Of a stretch of 64,000 nt of DNA, positions 21,678 through 33,152 are shown piece after piece; the first letter of the stretch is position 1; each line of letters begins with the position of its first letter. Source of the stretch: Cryptocoryne crispatula var. balansae (Eukaryota > Streptophyta > Magnoliopsida > Alismatales > Araceae). The notes below the pieces were generated by a model. It worked only from the letters and a program-made list of their open reading frames with translations, was not told the DNA's origin and did not search any database. The translations under genes were made by a program, and so were the position numbers. Where the stretch lies: NCBI GenBank assembly GCA_036172225.1, contig CM069935.1, positions 28,617,297 to 28,681,296 of the forward strand, read 5' to 3'.

Positions 21678-22886
21678 TTGTTACCCAGAATTCAAGGGCG
21701 GTTTGTTCAGGGTCTAGTGAAAGATCTGATTCAAAATGGTGCTTTGAATAACACTCTTATACGTGAGTGGTTTGATACTTCTTCTTCTAATCGTATACTC
21801 CTTACGCCTATTCAATCCACTTTGTCTTGTGACACTTTGATTTGGCCTTTTACGACAGATGGGTCATTTAATGTCAAGTTTGCATACCGCTATTTGCATG
21901 AAGCTACTTTGCCACCTGGATCTTCTAATAACTCTTTTTGGCATAAATTGTGGCATCCTCTTGTTGGTAAATTTTTGTCCCAAAAGATTCTAATGTGTGT
22001 GTGGAAACTACAAGGGAATCTACCGGTAAATCTTAAAGTTAATAGGAGATGCTCATGGGTAAGTTCAGCTTGCCAGGTTTGTTATCAGGAGGAGGAAAGT
22101 TTGGAACATGTTTTCTTATTTTGTCCTCGATCTGCTGCTGTTTGGCTTACTTATCCATTAGGAAATAATAGTAAATGGTCTTCTTCATCCATTATAACGC
22201 TGGTTTCCTGTTGGTTGGATTGGATTCTTTCCAAAGATGCTTATTTACTTCAATTGGGCTTATTTGCTATCTCTATTTTATGGCACTTATGGAAAGCAAG
22301 ATGCAATACCATATTTAGAGGGAAGCGGGAATCTCCCCTAAAAATTCAAGCCTGTAGTACGTTGGTTTTTTGTTTATTTCAGGGGCTTTGTCTAGAGAGT
22401 AGTCCCGCACCTTGTTGGTCACCTCCATCTATTCATCGCTTGAAAATTAACATTGATGGAGCTATTTCAGATTCCGCAGGTGCACTTGGAATGTTGGCTA
22501 GGGATGCAAGAGGGGCTGTGGTGTTTTGGCAGACCAAGTTACTTCCTTATCAACATCCTCGAGTTATAGAAGCCCATGCCATCTACTTGGCCTGTTGTTG
22601 GGCATCTAATATGGCAAGACCTATTTGTATCGAGAGTGACGCTAAAATTATGGTTGATGCCATCAATCGTGTAGGGAGTAGGTCATGGAGGTCTCAACAT
22701 TTAGTTATATGTCAAGACATTTTGTTTAAACTTCTGAGTATCTCTGTTTCTTTTGTGCCGCGATCTTGTAATAGCATCACTCACTTTTTGGTTAAGTGGG
22801 CTTTAGATGTAAATTCTGGAAGTATGTTTCCTTCTAAGTTACCCGAGTCTGTATCTATGGAACTTTGTAAGGATTTTCTAGATTAA
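21678..22886 (+). CDS. LINE C-terminal ORF: zf-RVT plus RNase H
   Basis: This is an open frame of 402 residues and the longest intact part of the LINE. At residues 75-160 it has a zf-RVT-type region (LWHPLVGKFLSQKI, CQVCYQEEESLEHVFLFCP) with Cys/His pattern C-x2-C...H-x4-C. At about 255-390 it has a plant LINE RNase H (RVT_3): INIDGAIS with Asp, EAHAIYLAC with Glu and IESDAKIMVDA with Asp. The final acidic motif near HFLVKWAL is weak (the usual AD-LAKWA is lost). It is the tail of the ORF2 polyprotein, not a separate gene. Confidence 0.8.
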   Translation: MLPRIQGRFVQGLVKDLIQNGALNNTLIREWFDTSSSNRILLTPIQSTLSCDTLIWPFTTDGSFNVKFAYRYLHEATLPPGSSNNSFWHKLWHPLVGKFLSQKILMCVWKLQGNLPVNLKVNRRCSWVSSACQVCYQEEESLEHVFLFCPRSAAVWLTYPLGNNSKWSSSSIITLVSCWLDWILSKDAYLLQLGLFAISILWHLWKARCNTIFRGKRESPLKIQACSTLVFCLFQGLCLESSPAPCWSPPSIHRLKINIDGAISDSAGALGMLARDARGAVVFWQTKLLPYQHPRVIEAHAIYLACCWASNMARPICIESDAKIMVDAINRVGSRSWRSQHLVICQDILFKLLSISVSFVPRSCNSITHFLVKWALDVNSGSMFPSKLPESVSMELCKDFLD

Positions 22887-22921
22887 ATATATATGTGTGT
22901 GTGTTTACTTTGTTCAAAAAA

Positions 22922-24220
22922 AATGAGTGCAAATTAAACAAGCAAGAAAATATATCCAAACTATCATGACATGACGTTGCTAACCAAGTTTTATACAGGC
23001 TCATGAATCTTCTCGTTCTATATCATGCATGACAGGTTATGCTTCTTACCGAATTATGTGCATGTTTTCCTTCAAGTAATATTAATGTTCATCGTTATAT
23101 CTGTACATTAATCGCTACTTAAAGCTCTTCGAACACGTTATATTTTCGCCATGTATATCTATTTATCTATGAAAAATGAACGGAAACATACGAGGACTTA
23201 ATAAATTACAATGAACTCATGCCTCTTTATACACTATGCAAATCTAGAGTATTCGTGAAGTGATGATAATTATGACCTAAATCCTTATCCGTACACAACT
23301 TAGCGCATAGTCAAATATAGTAGTAGGAAATTTCATCAGTAGCACCTCCAGGAGAGTTCATAAACGTTGGCCTTATTAAGCAAGAGGAGCAGTAATATAA
23401 TGAATCCCCCTAAGGCATGATCCACGTTATGTTGTTAGCTCAACCCAGCCCGACTCGTAAAAGATGTTAACTTGGCTTGATCCGGTCCATCCCAATCACA
23501 TTTGTTATCTCATAAATATATTATTATCAAATTCAGTAACTTAATTATTAAATTAATAATAATTTGAATTAAATATATTTTCAATGAGTAGAAACAATAA
23601 TTTGAATTAATAATAATGTTATCAAAGTTGAGAGGTGTTTGGTCAGCTTTAATCTACCTTTGCTTGATTAATAGCCTATTTAAGGCTTGTGGGCAAAAAA
23701 TTTTAGTTAGTATAATGGCCTACTACGGGTCTGACCCCATCTCTACCTATTGTTCTTGAGTCTAGATCCCTTCAAACAAGTGTTTGAGAGGACTCTCTCG
23801 GTCTCAAACTCAATAAGGTGGGGTCCATGCATTTTGTTGGGTGGACCCACACTAATGTGATATGTATGGGATCTACCTCATTGAGTTTGAGACTGATGAA
23901 GTCTCCTTAAGTACTTGTGTGAGGTGATCTTCACTCATTAGTTCTCTCGATGATCCAATCTATTGTCCTATCACCTAAATAGCCTTCTTTTTCTCCTCTA
24001 CCTCTCTTGTGAATATGGTTCCATTTGGAACCCCATAGTATGAAGTTTTTTTCAATCAAAATGTGCCTTCTTTTTTTGTTGCATGTAAAATGTAGGTCAG
24101 TAAAATGACATATGGTATGACCTAATAATTATTTTCTCTCTGTATTTTAAAATGGCAATATATCTGGTATTTATATTTTTACTATTTTTTATTTTAATTT
24201 GTATTTGATATGTTTCGTCT
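22922..24220. other. Intergenic sequence between the LINE and the AT-rich repeat
   Basis: AT-rich, with no ORF above noise, RNA gene or recognisable domain. A ttaata-rich patch lies at 23520-23640. It is part of the region upstream of SEC15. Confidence 0.4.
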
Positions 24221-24760
24221 GGTTTGTTCAGGGTGGACCGGGTTGATTGACCCGGTCGATTTTCCAGCCGATAGGTCCAACCTTGACCCAGTCGAACTAA
24301 CCGGTCCAATCCTAGATTGGGGTCATGTAGTCTCTTAACTTTTTGCCTCTCCCCTTGATCCGTCGTGACCAAATAGTGCAGATCAATCTACGATTTTTGA
24401 GCGTCTATTTATTGATAGTATAATAATGTTTCACTATCACTCATATTATTACATATGGTTAACATTTATGATTTATAAATATATGATATATATTTAAATT
24501 TTATAAAATTATTTCTTGACTATTTTTACCCTCTCACTTGAGATTAACTCTTTCTCAATGTGTTCTAATAAAACATAATCACAAAAATTATATTTAATTA
24601 TAACCTATAAATATAACTACATTTATGATACATAAATATAGTATAAAAATATTTTTTAAATATTTTTATTTTTCATGTAATTTTTTGTTTTTTAATATTT
24701 TTTGTAAAAATTAATAAATTCGGAGTCAAATTTAGAACTGAGCCACTCTGGGCTGATCCT
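24220..24760 (-). repeat. AT-rich repeat with GC-rich edge, inverted relative of 47510-48110
   Basis: The interior (24390-24500) is the reverse complement of 47840-47950: both contain ttataa(a)tcataaat-ttaac, atatgtaataatat and tcaataaatag-type text. A GC-rich edge with repeated ccggtc/gaccgg words (24230-24320) resembles hAT subterminal repeats seen elsewhere in the window. It is probably a non-autonomous DNA transposon; no coding sequence. Confidence 0.5.
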
Positions 24761-25004
24761 CAAACTCGTCTGTCTTTGGTCACATCTACAGCCTCCTTGT
24801 AAGAAATCTTTTCTCAAATATTTAATAATTTGTTATATGGATAAAAAAATATACTTATCAACTCATATTCTATAAAATAATTTAATAAGATAGAAGATAT
24901 TTTATTTTTCTGGACTTCAACGCAGGATTCGATGCCATAACGATTGTGTTCCCAATGTTATATAATGAAATATTTCAACTCCAGAGTTTTTCAATCACTT
25001 GCTG

Positions 25005-25016
25005 AAATATAAAAAG
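25005..25016 (+). promoter_or_regulatory. Probable TATA box of SEC15
   Basis: The text aatataaaaagg lies about 150 bases before the SEC15 ATG. A start about 30 bases downstream would give a 5' leader of roughly 110 bases, which is pyrimidine-rich and GC-rich (25050-25156). Confidence 0.6.
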
Positions 25017-25156
25017 GTCAGAGAGTCAGAATCCCTCCGATTAGACCGTGCTCCGCGCACTTCCCGGGTGGTGACTCGGGGAGACTACTCCACCCGCCAC
25101 TCCACCCGCCGCCCTCGCTCCCGCAGATCTATCTGCTCTTCCTCCCCTTTCTCCGG

Positions 25157-27649
25157 ATGAGGCAGAAGGCTGCCCCGCCGTCCACGGGGGCGCCGGCGCG
25201 ATCAGCCGCCCACTTCAAAGACCGCGCTGCTGCGGATGGAGGCGATGGCGCCAAGCTCGATCTTCTCCTCGTCTCCCCTGCCATTTGCAACGGCGAGGAC
25301 CTCGGACCCTTCATCCGCAAAGCCTTCGCCGCAGGAAAGCCGGAGGCGCTACTCTCGGCGCTGCGCCAGTTCGCCCGCGCCAAGGAGTCGGAAATCGAGG
25401 ACGTCTGCCGTGATCACTACCAGGACTTCATCCGTGCGGTGGACGACCTACGCTCGCTGCTCTCAGATGCGGACTCCCTGAAATCGTCCCTCTACGACTC
25501 CAACTCTCTCCTTCAGGCTGCGGGAGGCCCTCTCCTCGCCTCCCTCGACGCCTATGTTGATGCCCGCTCGCAGGCTCGCAACATCTCCCTCGCTCTCCGT
25601 TCCGCACGACTCTGCGGCCGCCTCCTTGATCTCTGCCGTCGTGCCAACGTCTACCTCCTAAATGATGACCTATATCTCGCCCTTCGTTGCGTCGACACTC
25701 TCGAGCGCGATTTCCTTCTCGTCCGAGAGGCAGAAGCAGAAGATGGGAGGGCCGGTGGCGCCGTTCCTTCTCCCACCGTTCGCAGAATGCTGGAACGGCA
25801 GATTCCTTCAATCCGCGCTCACATCGAGCGCAAGATCGCCAAGGAGTTCGGTGATTGGCTCGTGCAGATCCGTGTCGTCAGCCGCAAGCTCGGTCAGGTA
25901 GCCATCGGCCGTGCCTCTGCTGCTCGCCAGCGCGAGGAGGAGCTCCGAGTAAAGCAGCGTCAAGCCGAAGAGCAAAGCCGCCTAAGTGTCCACGACTGCG
26001 TCTACGCCCTGGAGGAAGAGGACGACGATGACCCCGCCGTCTCTGGTGTAGATGATCCTAACGGCTTCTTCAGAGTGAACGGCGGCGGAGTATTAGGCTT
26101 CGACCTTGCACTTCTTTACAGGGCTTTCCACATCCACCAGACCTTAGGGCTGCAAGATCGCTTCAAGCAATACTACTTCGAGAACCGGAAGCTCCAGCTA
26201 ACCTCCGACTTCCAGGTCTCTTCAATGACACCGTTTCTGGAGTCCCATCAGACGTTCTTTGCTCAAATCGCTGGCTTCTTCATCGTGGAAGATCGAATTC
26301 TGCGGACAGGCGGGAGTCTTATCTCTAAGATGGAGGTGGATTGCCTCTGGGAGGCGGCCATCGCCAAGATGGTATCCGTTCTGGAGGACCAGTTCTCCAG
26401 GATGCAGACCGCCAACCACCTTCTACTCATCAAGGACTACGTTAGCCTGTTTGGCGTCACTCTCAGGCGCTATGGTTACACGGTGGATCCGCTCCTAGAC
26501 GTCTTGAGCAAGCACCGAGACAAGTACCACGAGCTGTTGATCTCAGACTGCCGGAAGCAGATATCAGAGGCCGTGGCCGCCGATAAGTTCGAGCAGATGC
26601 TGATGAAGAAAGAATACGAGTACTCGATGAACGTGCTATCTTTTCAGGTACAGACATCTGACATCATGCCGGCTTTCCCTTATGTCGCTCCTTTTTCATG
26701 CACCGTCCCCGACTGTTGCCGCATTGTTCGCTCCTTCATCGAAGACTCTGTCAGCTTCATGTCCTATGGTGGCCAGCTTGACTTTTACAGCATCGTCAAG
26801 AAGTATTTAGACAGGCTGCTAAGCGAAGTCCTGGATGGTGCGCTGCTAAGGCTTGTTGAGTCTTCGATCCATGGTGTGCCACAGGCAATGCAGGTCTCAG
26901 CTAATATGGTGGTACTAGAACGTGCTTGTGATTTCTTCTTTCGCCATGCTGCTCAGCTCTCAGGTATCCCAGTTAGGATGGCAGAAATGGGTCGGAGGGA
27001 GTTCCCGTTGAAGAGAGCACGTGATGCCGCAGAAGCTCTATTATTGGGCTTGCTCAGGGCAAAAATTGATGATTTTATGCTGCTTTCTGAGAGCATTATG
27101 TGGATGGGAGATGAACTTTCGCAGAGTGGGAATGAGTATGCAAATGAGGTGATTATATACCTTGAAACTTTGGTTTCAACTGCACAGCAAATACTGCCTG
27201 TACAAGTCCTTAAACGGGTTATGAGTGGTGTGTTGTCTCACATATCAGGGAAGATAGTTGGACTTTTTCTTAGTGATTCAGTGAAGAGATTTAATGGGAA
27301 TGCTGTGTCTGGCATTGATATTGATGTGAAATTGTTTGAGTCATTTGCGGAGAATCAGGCTCACCTGTTTCCTGAGTCTGAGGAATCAAATGAGTTGAAG
27401 GATGCCCTAGTAGAAGCTAGGCAGTTGGTTAATCTGCTCATGAGCAACCATCCTGAAAATTTTCTGAACCCTGTAATCAGGGAGAAGAATTACCACAAGT
27501 TAGATTATAAGAAGGTAGTTACTATATCCGAAAAATTCAGGGATTCTTCAGATCGCTTGTTTGGAACATTTGGTTCTAGGAGTTTGAAGCAGAATCCAAA
27601 GAAGAAATCATTGGATACCCTGATAAAGAGGCTTAAAGAAGTCAGCTGA
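25157..27649 (+). CDS. SEC15B: Exocyst complex component SEC15 (SEC15B-like), intronless
   Basis: A single 830-residue frame encodes a full-length SEC15, an exocyst subunit. The exocyst tethers secretory vesicles to the plasma membrane; SEC15 links it to Rab GTPases on vesicles. The first 35 residues are variable and Ala/Gly-rich. Conserved text starts at LDLLLVSPAICNGEDLGPFI and runs through an N-terminal helical region (about 60-280, with a charged helix REEELRVKQRQAEEQ). The C-terminal Sec15 domain (about 480-795) ends near HKLDYKKVVTISEKFRDSS. The acidic EEEDDDD stretch near 295 is a linker. Known plant SEC15 proteins are about 790 residues and intronless, which fits. The 5' half uses GC-rich codons and the 3' third AT-rich ones. 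The ATG is the first in frame after a plausible leader. No frame damage is seen, so it is likely functional. A- versus B-type is less certain than the family. Confidence 0.95.
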   Translation: MRQKAAPPSTGAPARSAAHFKDRAAADGGDGAKLDLLLVSPAICNGEDLGPFIRKAFAAGKPEALLSALRQFARAKESEIEDVCRDHYQDFIRAVDDLRSLLSDADSLKSSLYDSNSLLQAAGGPLLASLDAYVDARSQARNISLALRSARLCGRLLDLCRRANVYLLNDDLYLALRCVDTLERDFLLVREAEAEDGRAGGAVPSPTVRRMLERQIPSIRAHIERKIAKEFGDWLVQIRVVSRKLGQVAIGRASAARQREEELRVKQRQAEEQSRLSVHDCVYALEEEDDDDPAVSGVDDPNGFFRVNGGGVLGFDLALLYRAFHIHQTLGLQDRFKQYYFENRKLQLTSDFQVSSMTPFLESHQTFFAQIAGFFIVEDRILRTGGSLISKMEVDCLWEAAIAKMVSVLEDQFSRMQTANHLLLIKDYVSLFGVTLRRYGYTVDPLLDVLSKHRDKYHELLISDCRKQISEAVAADKFEQMLMKKEYEYSMNVLSFQVQTSDIMPAFPYVAPFSCTVPDCCRIVRSFIEDSVSFMSYGGQLDFYSIVKKYLDRLLSEVLDGALLRLVESSIHGVPQAMQVSANMVVLERACDFFFRHAAQLSGIPVRMAEMGRREFPLKRARDAAEALLLGLLRAKIDDFMLLSESIMWMGDELSQSGNEYANEVIIYLETLVSTAQQILPVQVLKRVMSGVLSHISGKIVGLFLSDSVKRFNGNAVSGIDIDVKLFESFAENQAHLFPESEESNELKDALVEARQLVNLLMSNHPENFLNPVIREKNYHKLDYKKVVTISEKFRDSSDRLFGTFGSRSLKQNPKKKSLDTLIKRLKEVS

Positions 27650-28287
27650 GTTTATTTTTTGGTTCATGTAAGACATGTTTTCCTTTCTCAGTGCTCAGGT
27701 TGTGTTTCAGAATGTATTTTTCTGTTGTATCTATTCGTTACTAACTCTAGCAACCAAAAAGTTATTTTTAAATTTATTTTCTTGTCATAGCCTTTTTATT
27801 ATGATAGAATGCTCTGTTTTTTGTATATTCTCTCTCCCTCACCCACCTCTCTTTTATCTTGCGACTGTTTGTCTGGGGAAATTTCATCTCCCTCCATGCA
27901 TTATATTCTTGAATTACATTTTGGTTCATCTGTGTTACTGTGGTCATATTTCTCTTTTCATGCTGCTGTTCTAACATAAATACTCACATAAATAACTAAT
28001 ACATTCTTTGCTCACTTTTAATTACTTGTAACATGTTTTTTTTTCTTTAAGAAATGTTGCTTTTGCTTCTACTTCTCACCACTTATCTGAATTTTAATTG
28101 TACACTTCATGAGAAAATAATTGGGTGTATGATGCATTTTACCTTTTCACTAATCAATTTTATGATGAAAAGGGTTGAGGATGTATTGTTTCATATGAGT
28201 GAATGCATTATGCTTATGTGCACCACAGTTATCCCAATGATGAAGTATCCAATAGCTTCATTGTCAGGTAGTAGGGAACATGCATGA
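27650..28287 (+). other. SEC15 3' flank / 3' untranslated region
   Basis: AT-rich and T-rich sequence after the stop codon. Most of it (about 27690-28280) has a diverged inverted copy at 45811-46295; shared phrases include tgctgttctaacataaa and ctctagcaa-caaaaag. Small frames here are not conserved in the copy. The flank ends abruptly where LTR-family sequence begins at 28288. Confidence 0.6.
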
Positions 28288-31200
28288 TGTAACCTCAAAA
28301 TTTTAACTTGAGAATTGATTTTAGCTTTAACGACTATGAAAATATATGGTATTCTATGGGAGTAATAGTTAATTTGGCATGGTATTTGTATTTAGGAACT
28401 CACAAAGTAGGTTCCACAAGTCTTCTAAGTGTTGACATAAGGGTTGCACTATCACTTAGACCACATGAACCACATTTTTTTATTTGTTTGAAGTTGTTTA
28501 AGTTCTTTGAAAAAAAATCTTTTGACCTCTCCCCACCAGATTTCGGATGTTACGATGTTAATCACATTGAGCAAATACTTGAATACTCTTGATTAACTGC
28601 CTTGCCAAGTCATACGTAGAAGACATACATATACAAAAATGAACAGATGTGGGAGTTATGATCCCATGACCTTGTTGGAATGCAAATTTAGTGCTTTGAA
28701 TTTAGTTTGATTTGATTTGGGTTTATCTGGAGATTTGGGTAGTTTTGGTTACGACCTGGTGTCTTTATCTTTGAAATTGCTTTGTGTTTAGTTTGAGTTG
28801 GCTTGGGTTCAATTGGGATCTAGTTTGCTTTGAGTGTTTGTTTAAGACAATGTATTTTCTTACTACTTTTTTTTGGATTCGGGAATTTGTGTTTAGATTC
28901 AACTGATTTTGTGTTTTGGGGTTAATGCCTTTCTATCTTGGCTTGGTGCTTTAGGATTTTAAATTTATATTTTTAGTTTGAGAAAAAAAGTTTTGGGTTT
29001 CAGACATGAATATTTTGATTTTGGTGTTCCAAATTTCAGATTTGAGACATCTGTGTTTGGCATTTTTTTTGGATTTAGGATTCTGGTCCTAGGATTTAAG
29101 GTAACTTTAGTTCCATGTTTAGCTTTGTATCTAGAGATCTCATTGTTTTGAGGATCTAGATTCCATGGGTTTAAGTCTGATGTTTAGGATTTTGGAGTTC
29201 AATTTTTGATTTGAGGGCTTTGGGTTTCATTCTTTTTCAATTTCTTTCAAATTTGGAATCTGATTTGGGATGTCTGGATTCTTTGACTTTTATATTTCTG
29301 GTTCTGAAAAATTTCAGAGTTATTTAGATTTATTAATTTTTGTAGTTTCTAAGTTTTTTTGAAATTTTTAAATTTAGTTTTCTAGAGCTTCTGGTTTTCT
29401 GATTTTTAGACTTTTATGCAGAATTTGCTGATTCCTTTGGAATTTTTCAGATTTGCAGGATTTCGGAACCCTCATAACTTTTCGGATTTATCAGACTTTT
29501 AGCAATCAGAATTTTCAGTCCTTTTTGATCCTGTCTGACCTCCAGGTTTTCCAAATTGAATTCTCTGATATCTGAGTTTCTGGATGTTAAATTTTCAGAT
29601 TCTTCGGTCCTAGGCATTTTGAATTTTGAATTTTCAGTTTCTGGATGTTAAATTTTCAGTCTTTTTTGATCCTGTCCTCACGTTTTTTTTGCAGAAACTG
29701 AACATGGTTAGAATTTCTGATGATTTCTTTTGGGATTATCAGATCTGAGGATTTGAAGATTCCTTTGAGTTTTTGAATTGCCGATTTGCTGAATTTCAAG
29801 CATTTGGTGTGCCTCTTTTGGTGTTTGCATCTCTTCAAGCTCATGAGGTTAATAGAGTTCCCTTCAACAATTTCCTTGGCATCAAACATCGTATCCTTCA
29901 TTACTTGAACAACTTAGAATACATGTACATGAGGAAAGGGTTGGAAGCTATTCCCTTGATTGATTTAGGATAAAGTCCCCTCTAGCCATTGATAGGCATT
30001 AGGAAATTCTTTTCGTTATGCTTATAATGGAGTTTCCTTTGGTCTTTGATAGGCATTAGGAATCTCTTCTCATTAACATATTTAGGCATAGTAGCATGTA
30101 AACATGCATGACTTTCTAGTGAGGACACTTGCGAACGAGACCGGTTCGATTTTGCTCTCGTTTATCGGCGACGTCAACGACCATTTTTTTCTCTTCGGAT
30201 CGATGATGAGGTGTTATTTTGTCTATTTTTATGTAGCACATGCGTCATTTTGGGTTTATTTGGGACTTATCTTTTGTATGTATTTTGGGGTCTACACATG
30301 TTTTATGATATACACACACCTTACATTTAGTTAGGACTTATAGAAAATAGGTGTCTTTCGAGGGTATACTTGTAATGGGCCTAGTTTTATAGATACTCAC
30401 ATATGTATAACATTAGCATGAAATGAAATGAAATGAATGAATGAAACTTGATAGCAAACTTATAATTTGTTTGTCCCTCCCTCTCTCTTCACCCTCGATC
30501 CCTCTCTCTCACGGCGGATAGCCTTCCGCTAGGGCTTGCGGTGGCCAACTGCTCCCACCTCCTTCGGCATTGACAATGGCCCCTTCTGATGGTCTTCCCC
30601 TTTTCCTCCGGTGGAGACAGCATCTTTAGGTCCTCCCCACCTTCGGCAAGCACTGTCCTCTCTCCATTTTCCCTCCTTCCCCTCTGGCGGATCCAACCCG
30701 AACAACCCTCACCGGTTTCCTCCTCCTCCTCCGGTCACCCCCTTGCTTCCAACCCTCCCAACAGGTGCGTCCATACCTGTTCCACCCTCCGGCACCCTCC
30801 TTTTCCCGCTAAGCCTCTTTCCCCCTTACCCGACTTGTGCGCACCAGCCCAACCTGCAGCAGCAACACCTCCCTCACCCTCCCACCTGCTAGCTCCGATT
30901 TCCTGTGACCCCTCCTCCTCCAGCGGCTTCTCCCCTTCCCTCCACATCCACCTCCTAGGCCGCAGCACCTATGTCGACAGGTTCTCCACCATGCAACAAA
31001 CAATGTGGAAGTCAAGATGACTCGGTGGATGGTTTGTGAAGGTCAATGAGGTGGTGGTATATACATTGGCAAGTAGACAAGCATCGCTACCAGCCGAATC
31101 AAGAACCTCCGATAGCAGTCGACTCCCACGTCAAGGGGTGGAGGTATGTCATCCTAACCTACCATTACTTGCTCATTAATTATACATCGATTGCCATGTC

Positions 31201-31689
31201 AGGAGCCAATAAGTTATACCTAGCAGTTCGACTTGTCGTTACTGATGTCAATGAGGTTTTACCATCTTGGACTATGTAGATCGATTGCGTTGGTTGTAGA
31301 TGATGTCCTACCTTGGTAATATGCACGTGTATTCAGCCCTCCCACTTAATGGGACTACTTCTTAGGCTTGTTAGGCATGACATAATTGTCCCCCGATATA
31401 TTCTTAACTCGTCGAAAGTATTGTTGACATGCTGTTAGGGGTTCATTGCTAGTTAAGATCTTGGTGCCTAGTTAGTCCCGCATCACCTTCCCATAGTATA
31501 ATGGGTTTTATCCTTCCTTTGCCCTTAGAGCTGGATTGGAGCTCTATGCCATTTGTGGTGAAGAATGACATGACAATGGGGTCTTTGTCCCTTTGTGGGA
31601 TAGGCCTTTGTATGTCACTTTTATAGGCATAGGGCAAGTCTAGATTCGCCCCCAATCAGCCAATAATTATAATTCTTTTAAGTTATGTT

Positions 31690-31860
31690 AAGACATTGGA
31701 CATGTCTAAGATCAACCTTCAATTAGTCTTGATTGTTTAATTAATTTTCCAAAGGTATTGGACATGTCTAAGACTAACCCTCACTTAGTCTTGATTGTTT
31801 AATTAATTTTTCAAAGGTGCAGGGCATATGTAAAATTGGCCCCCAATTCATCTTGGAGTA
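31690..31860. repeat. Tandem repeat of about 62 bases in the second LTR copy
   Basis: The text attggacatgtctaaga is found at 31695 and 31757, each followed by a ttagtcttgattgtttaatt block. A third, weaker unit (gcagggcatatgtaaaattgg) starts near 31815. Confidence 0.7.
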
Positions 31861-33040
31861 GATTGCCTCAACTTGGATTTATCCTTTGATTTAGACATCT
31901 TGTCATGCATAGGTTGCATTGCCTCAACTTGGATTCCCTGTTGGAACCATTGTTTACGGAATTAGTGGAATCGAATCAAAATTGGTTGATTCTTGAATTA
32001 GATCGATCGATTTTGATCTAATTCTGAGTAGAAACTTGGAAGAATCGGTCAGGATCGATCCGATTCCACTGATTCTGACTTTCGATTCTGTTGGGACAAC
32101 TTCAATCCCAATGGCAGATCGATACTTGGCCCGATGTAGGCCTAGTATCGATCCGATTATGTCTAAATAAGGCCCCTGATTGATTGGTCCCTGTGGCCAC
32201 CTGTTAGGGTTGAAGAATTACGGTGATTCTAGTGATTCCCCGGTGATTCCAACTCGGCATCGGTCGATTCCGGCGATTCTAGTGGGGATCAGTCGATTAT
32301 GGCGGCAATTCCAGTGATTTCAACGATCCTTCTTGCGATTTTGGCATCCTTCTTGGATTCCGGCGATCCAACTCTCGATTCTAGCGATCCTTCTTGCGTT
32401 CCTTCCTCATTTTCATCTTCTTTGCAAGATTTCTTTGCCCGAATTCCCATAGGTTCATTTATGCGCTTTTTGACGACTTTATAAAGGTTTAAACATACCA
32501 AACAACCCATCTAAAGGGTTGTTCTCTTCCTGAACATTCCATAAACTAATTTTATTCATGTCTAACAGCCGTGATAAATTGTTTACATACATTATAGGTG
32601 CAAGCAATGACTAACCACGATGTAGGTGATGTGCTGGTATGTCTATCTGATGTCGGTTGGGATCATGGACACATAGTAGATGTGTCAAAAAATAGAGTTC
32701 AATGCAGATAGTGTGGTAAGGAAATGAATGAGGGTGTTTTTCGATTGAAACAACACATTGCCGATTAGGTGGCTGCTCGAACCTGTTAAGAATTATGACA
32801 AGGTACCTAAGGAGATGAATGAGTAGATGAGAGACTATCTCACAGAAAGAGCCTCATAATGTGAGAATAGGATTGAACAACGGGAGCAATTATATGATGA
32901 GCTCATTGAGAGGAGGAAATGAGAGATGCCAACCTACAAAAGAAAAGAGAAAAGTAAGGCAAGAGTCGAACTGGAGCTGGAGCCGGAGAGTGAGGACTTA
33001 TCCATAGATTTTGAACTCAAGAAAGCTAGGCATGCAAACA

Positions 33041-33152
33041 AGTAGCAGCAATAGAGAAAGAGAGGAGGGGAGTAGGAGGGTTTAGAGTAACATCATAAAG
33101 TCAACTCTAAACCTTTTTGCTCCCCTCCTCCTCTCTTCCTCCATTGCTGCTG
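33041..33152. repeat. Hairpin (inverted repeat) within the hAT relic
   Basis: The left arm 33041-33088 (agtagcagca...tttagagt) is nearly the reverse complement of the right arm 33104-33152 (actctaaacc...ttgctgct). The loop is about 15 bases and there are a few mismatches. Confidence 0.75.

Larger units (their letters stand above)
19310..22921 (+). mobile_element. 5'-truncated L1-type LINE retrotransposon
   Basis: The element starts within the endonuclease (end-of-domain text SDHCPLYL near 19500), runs through RT, zf-RVT and RNase H, and ends in an A-rich tail (22913-22921). Truncation at the 5' end is the normal outcome of target-primed reverse transcription. A T-rich run (19286-19310) lies at the left edge; no clear target-site duplication was found. 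Several stops and frameshifts break the frame, so it is inactive. Confidence 0.85.

Noticed and set aside
25129..26657. Minus-strand and alternate-frame ORFs inside SEC15
   Set aside because: They are shadows of the GC-rich SEC15 coding sequence.
30589..31020. Pro/Ser-rich ORFs of 93-143 residues
   Set aside because: Low-complexity Pro/Ser text in the GC-rich part of the second LTR copy, open in several frames; no domain.
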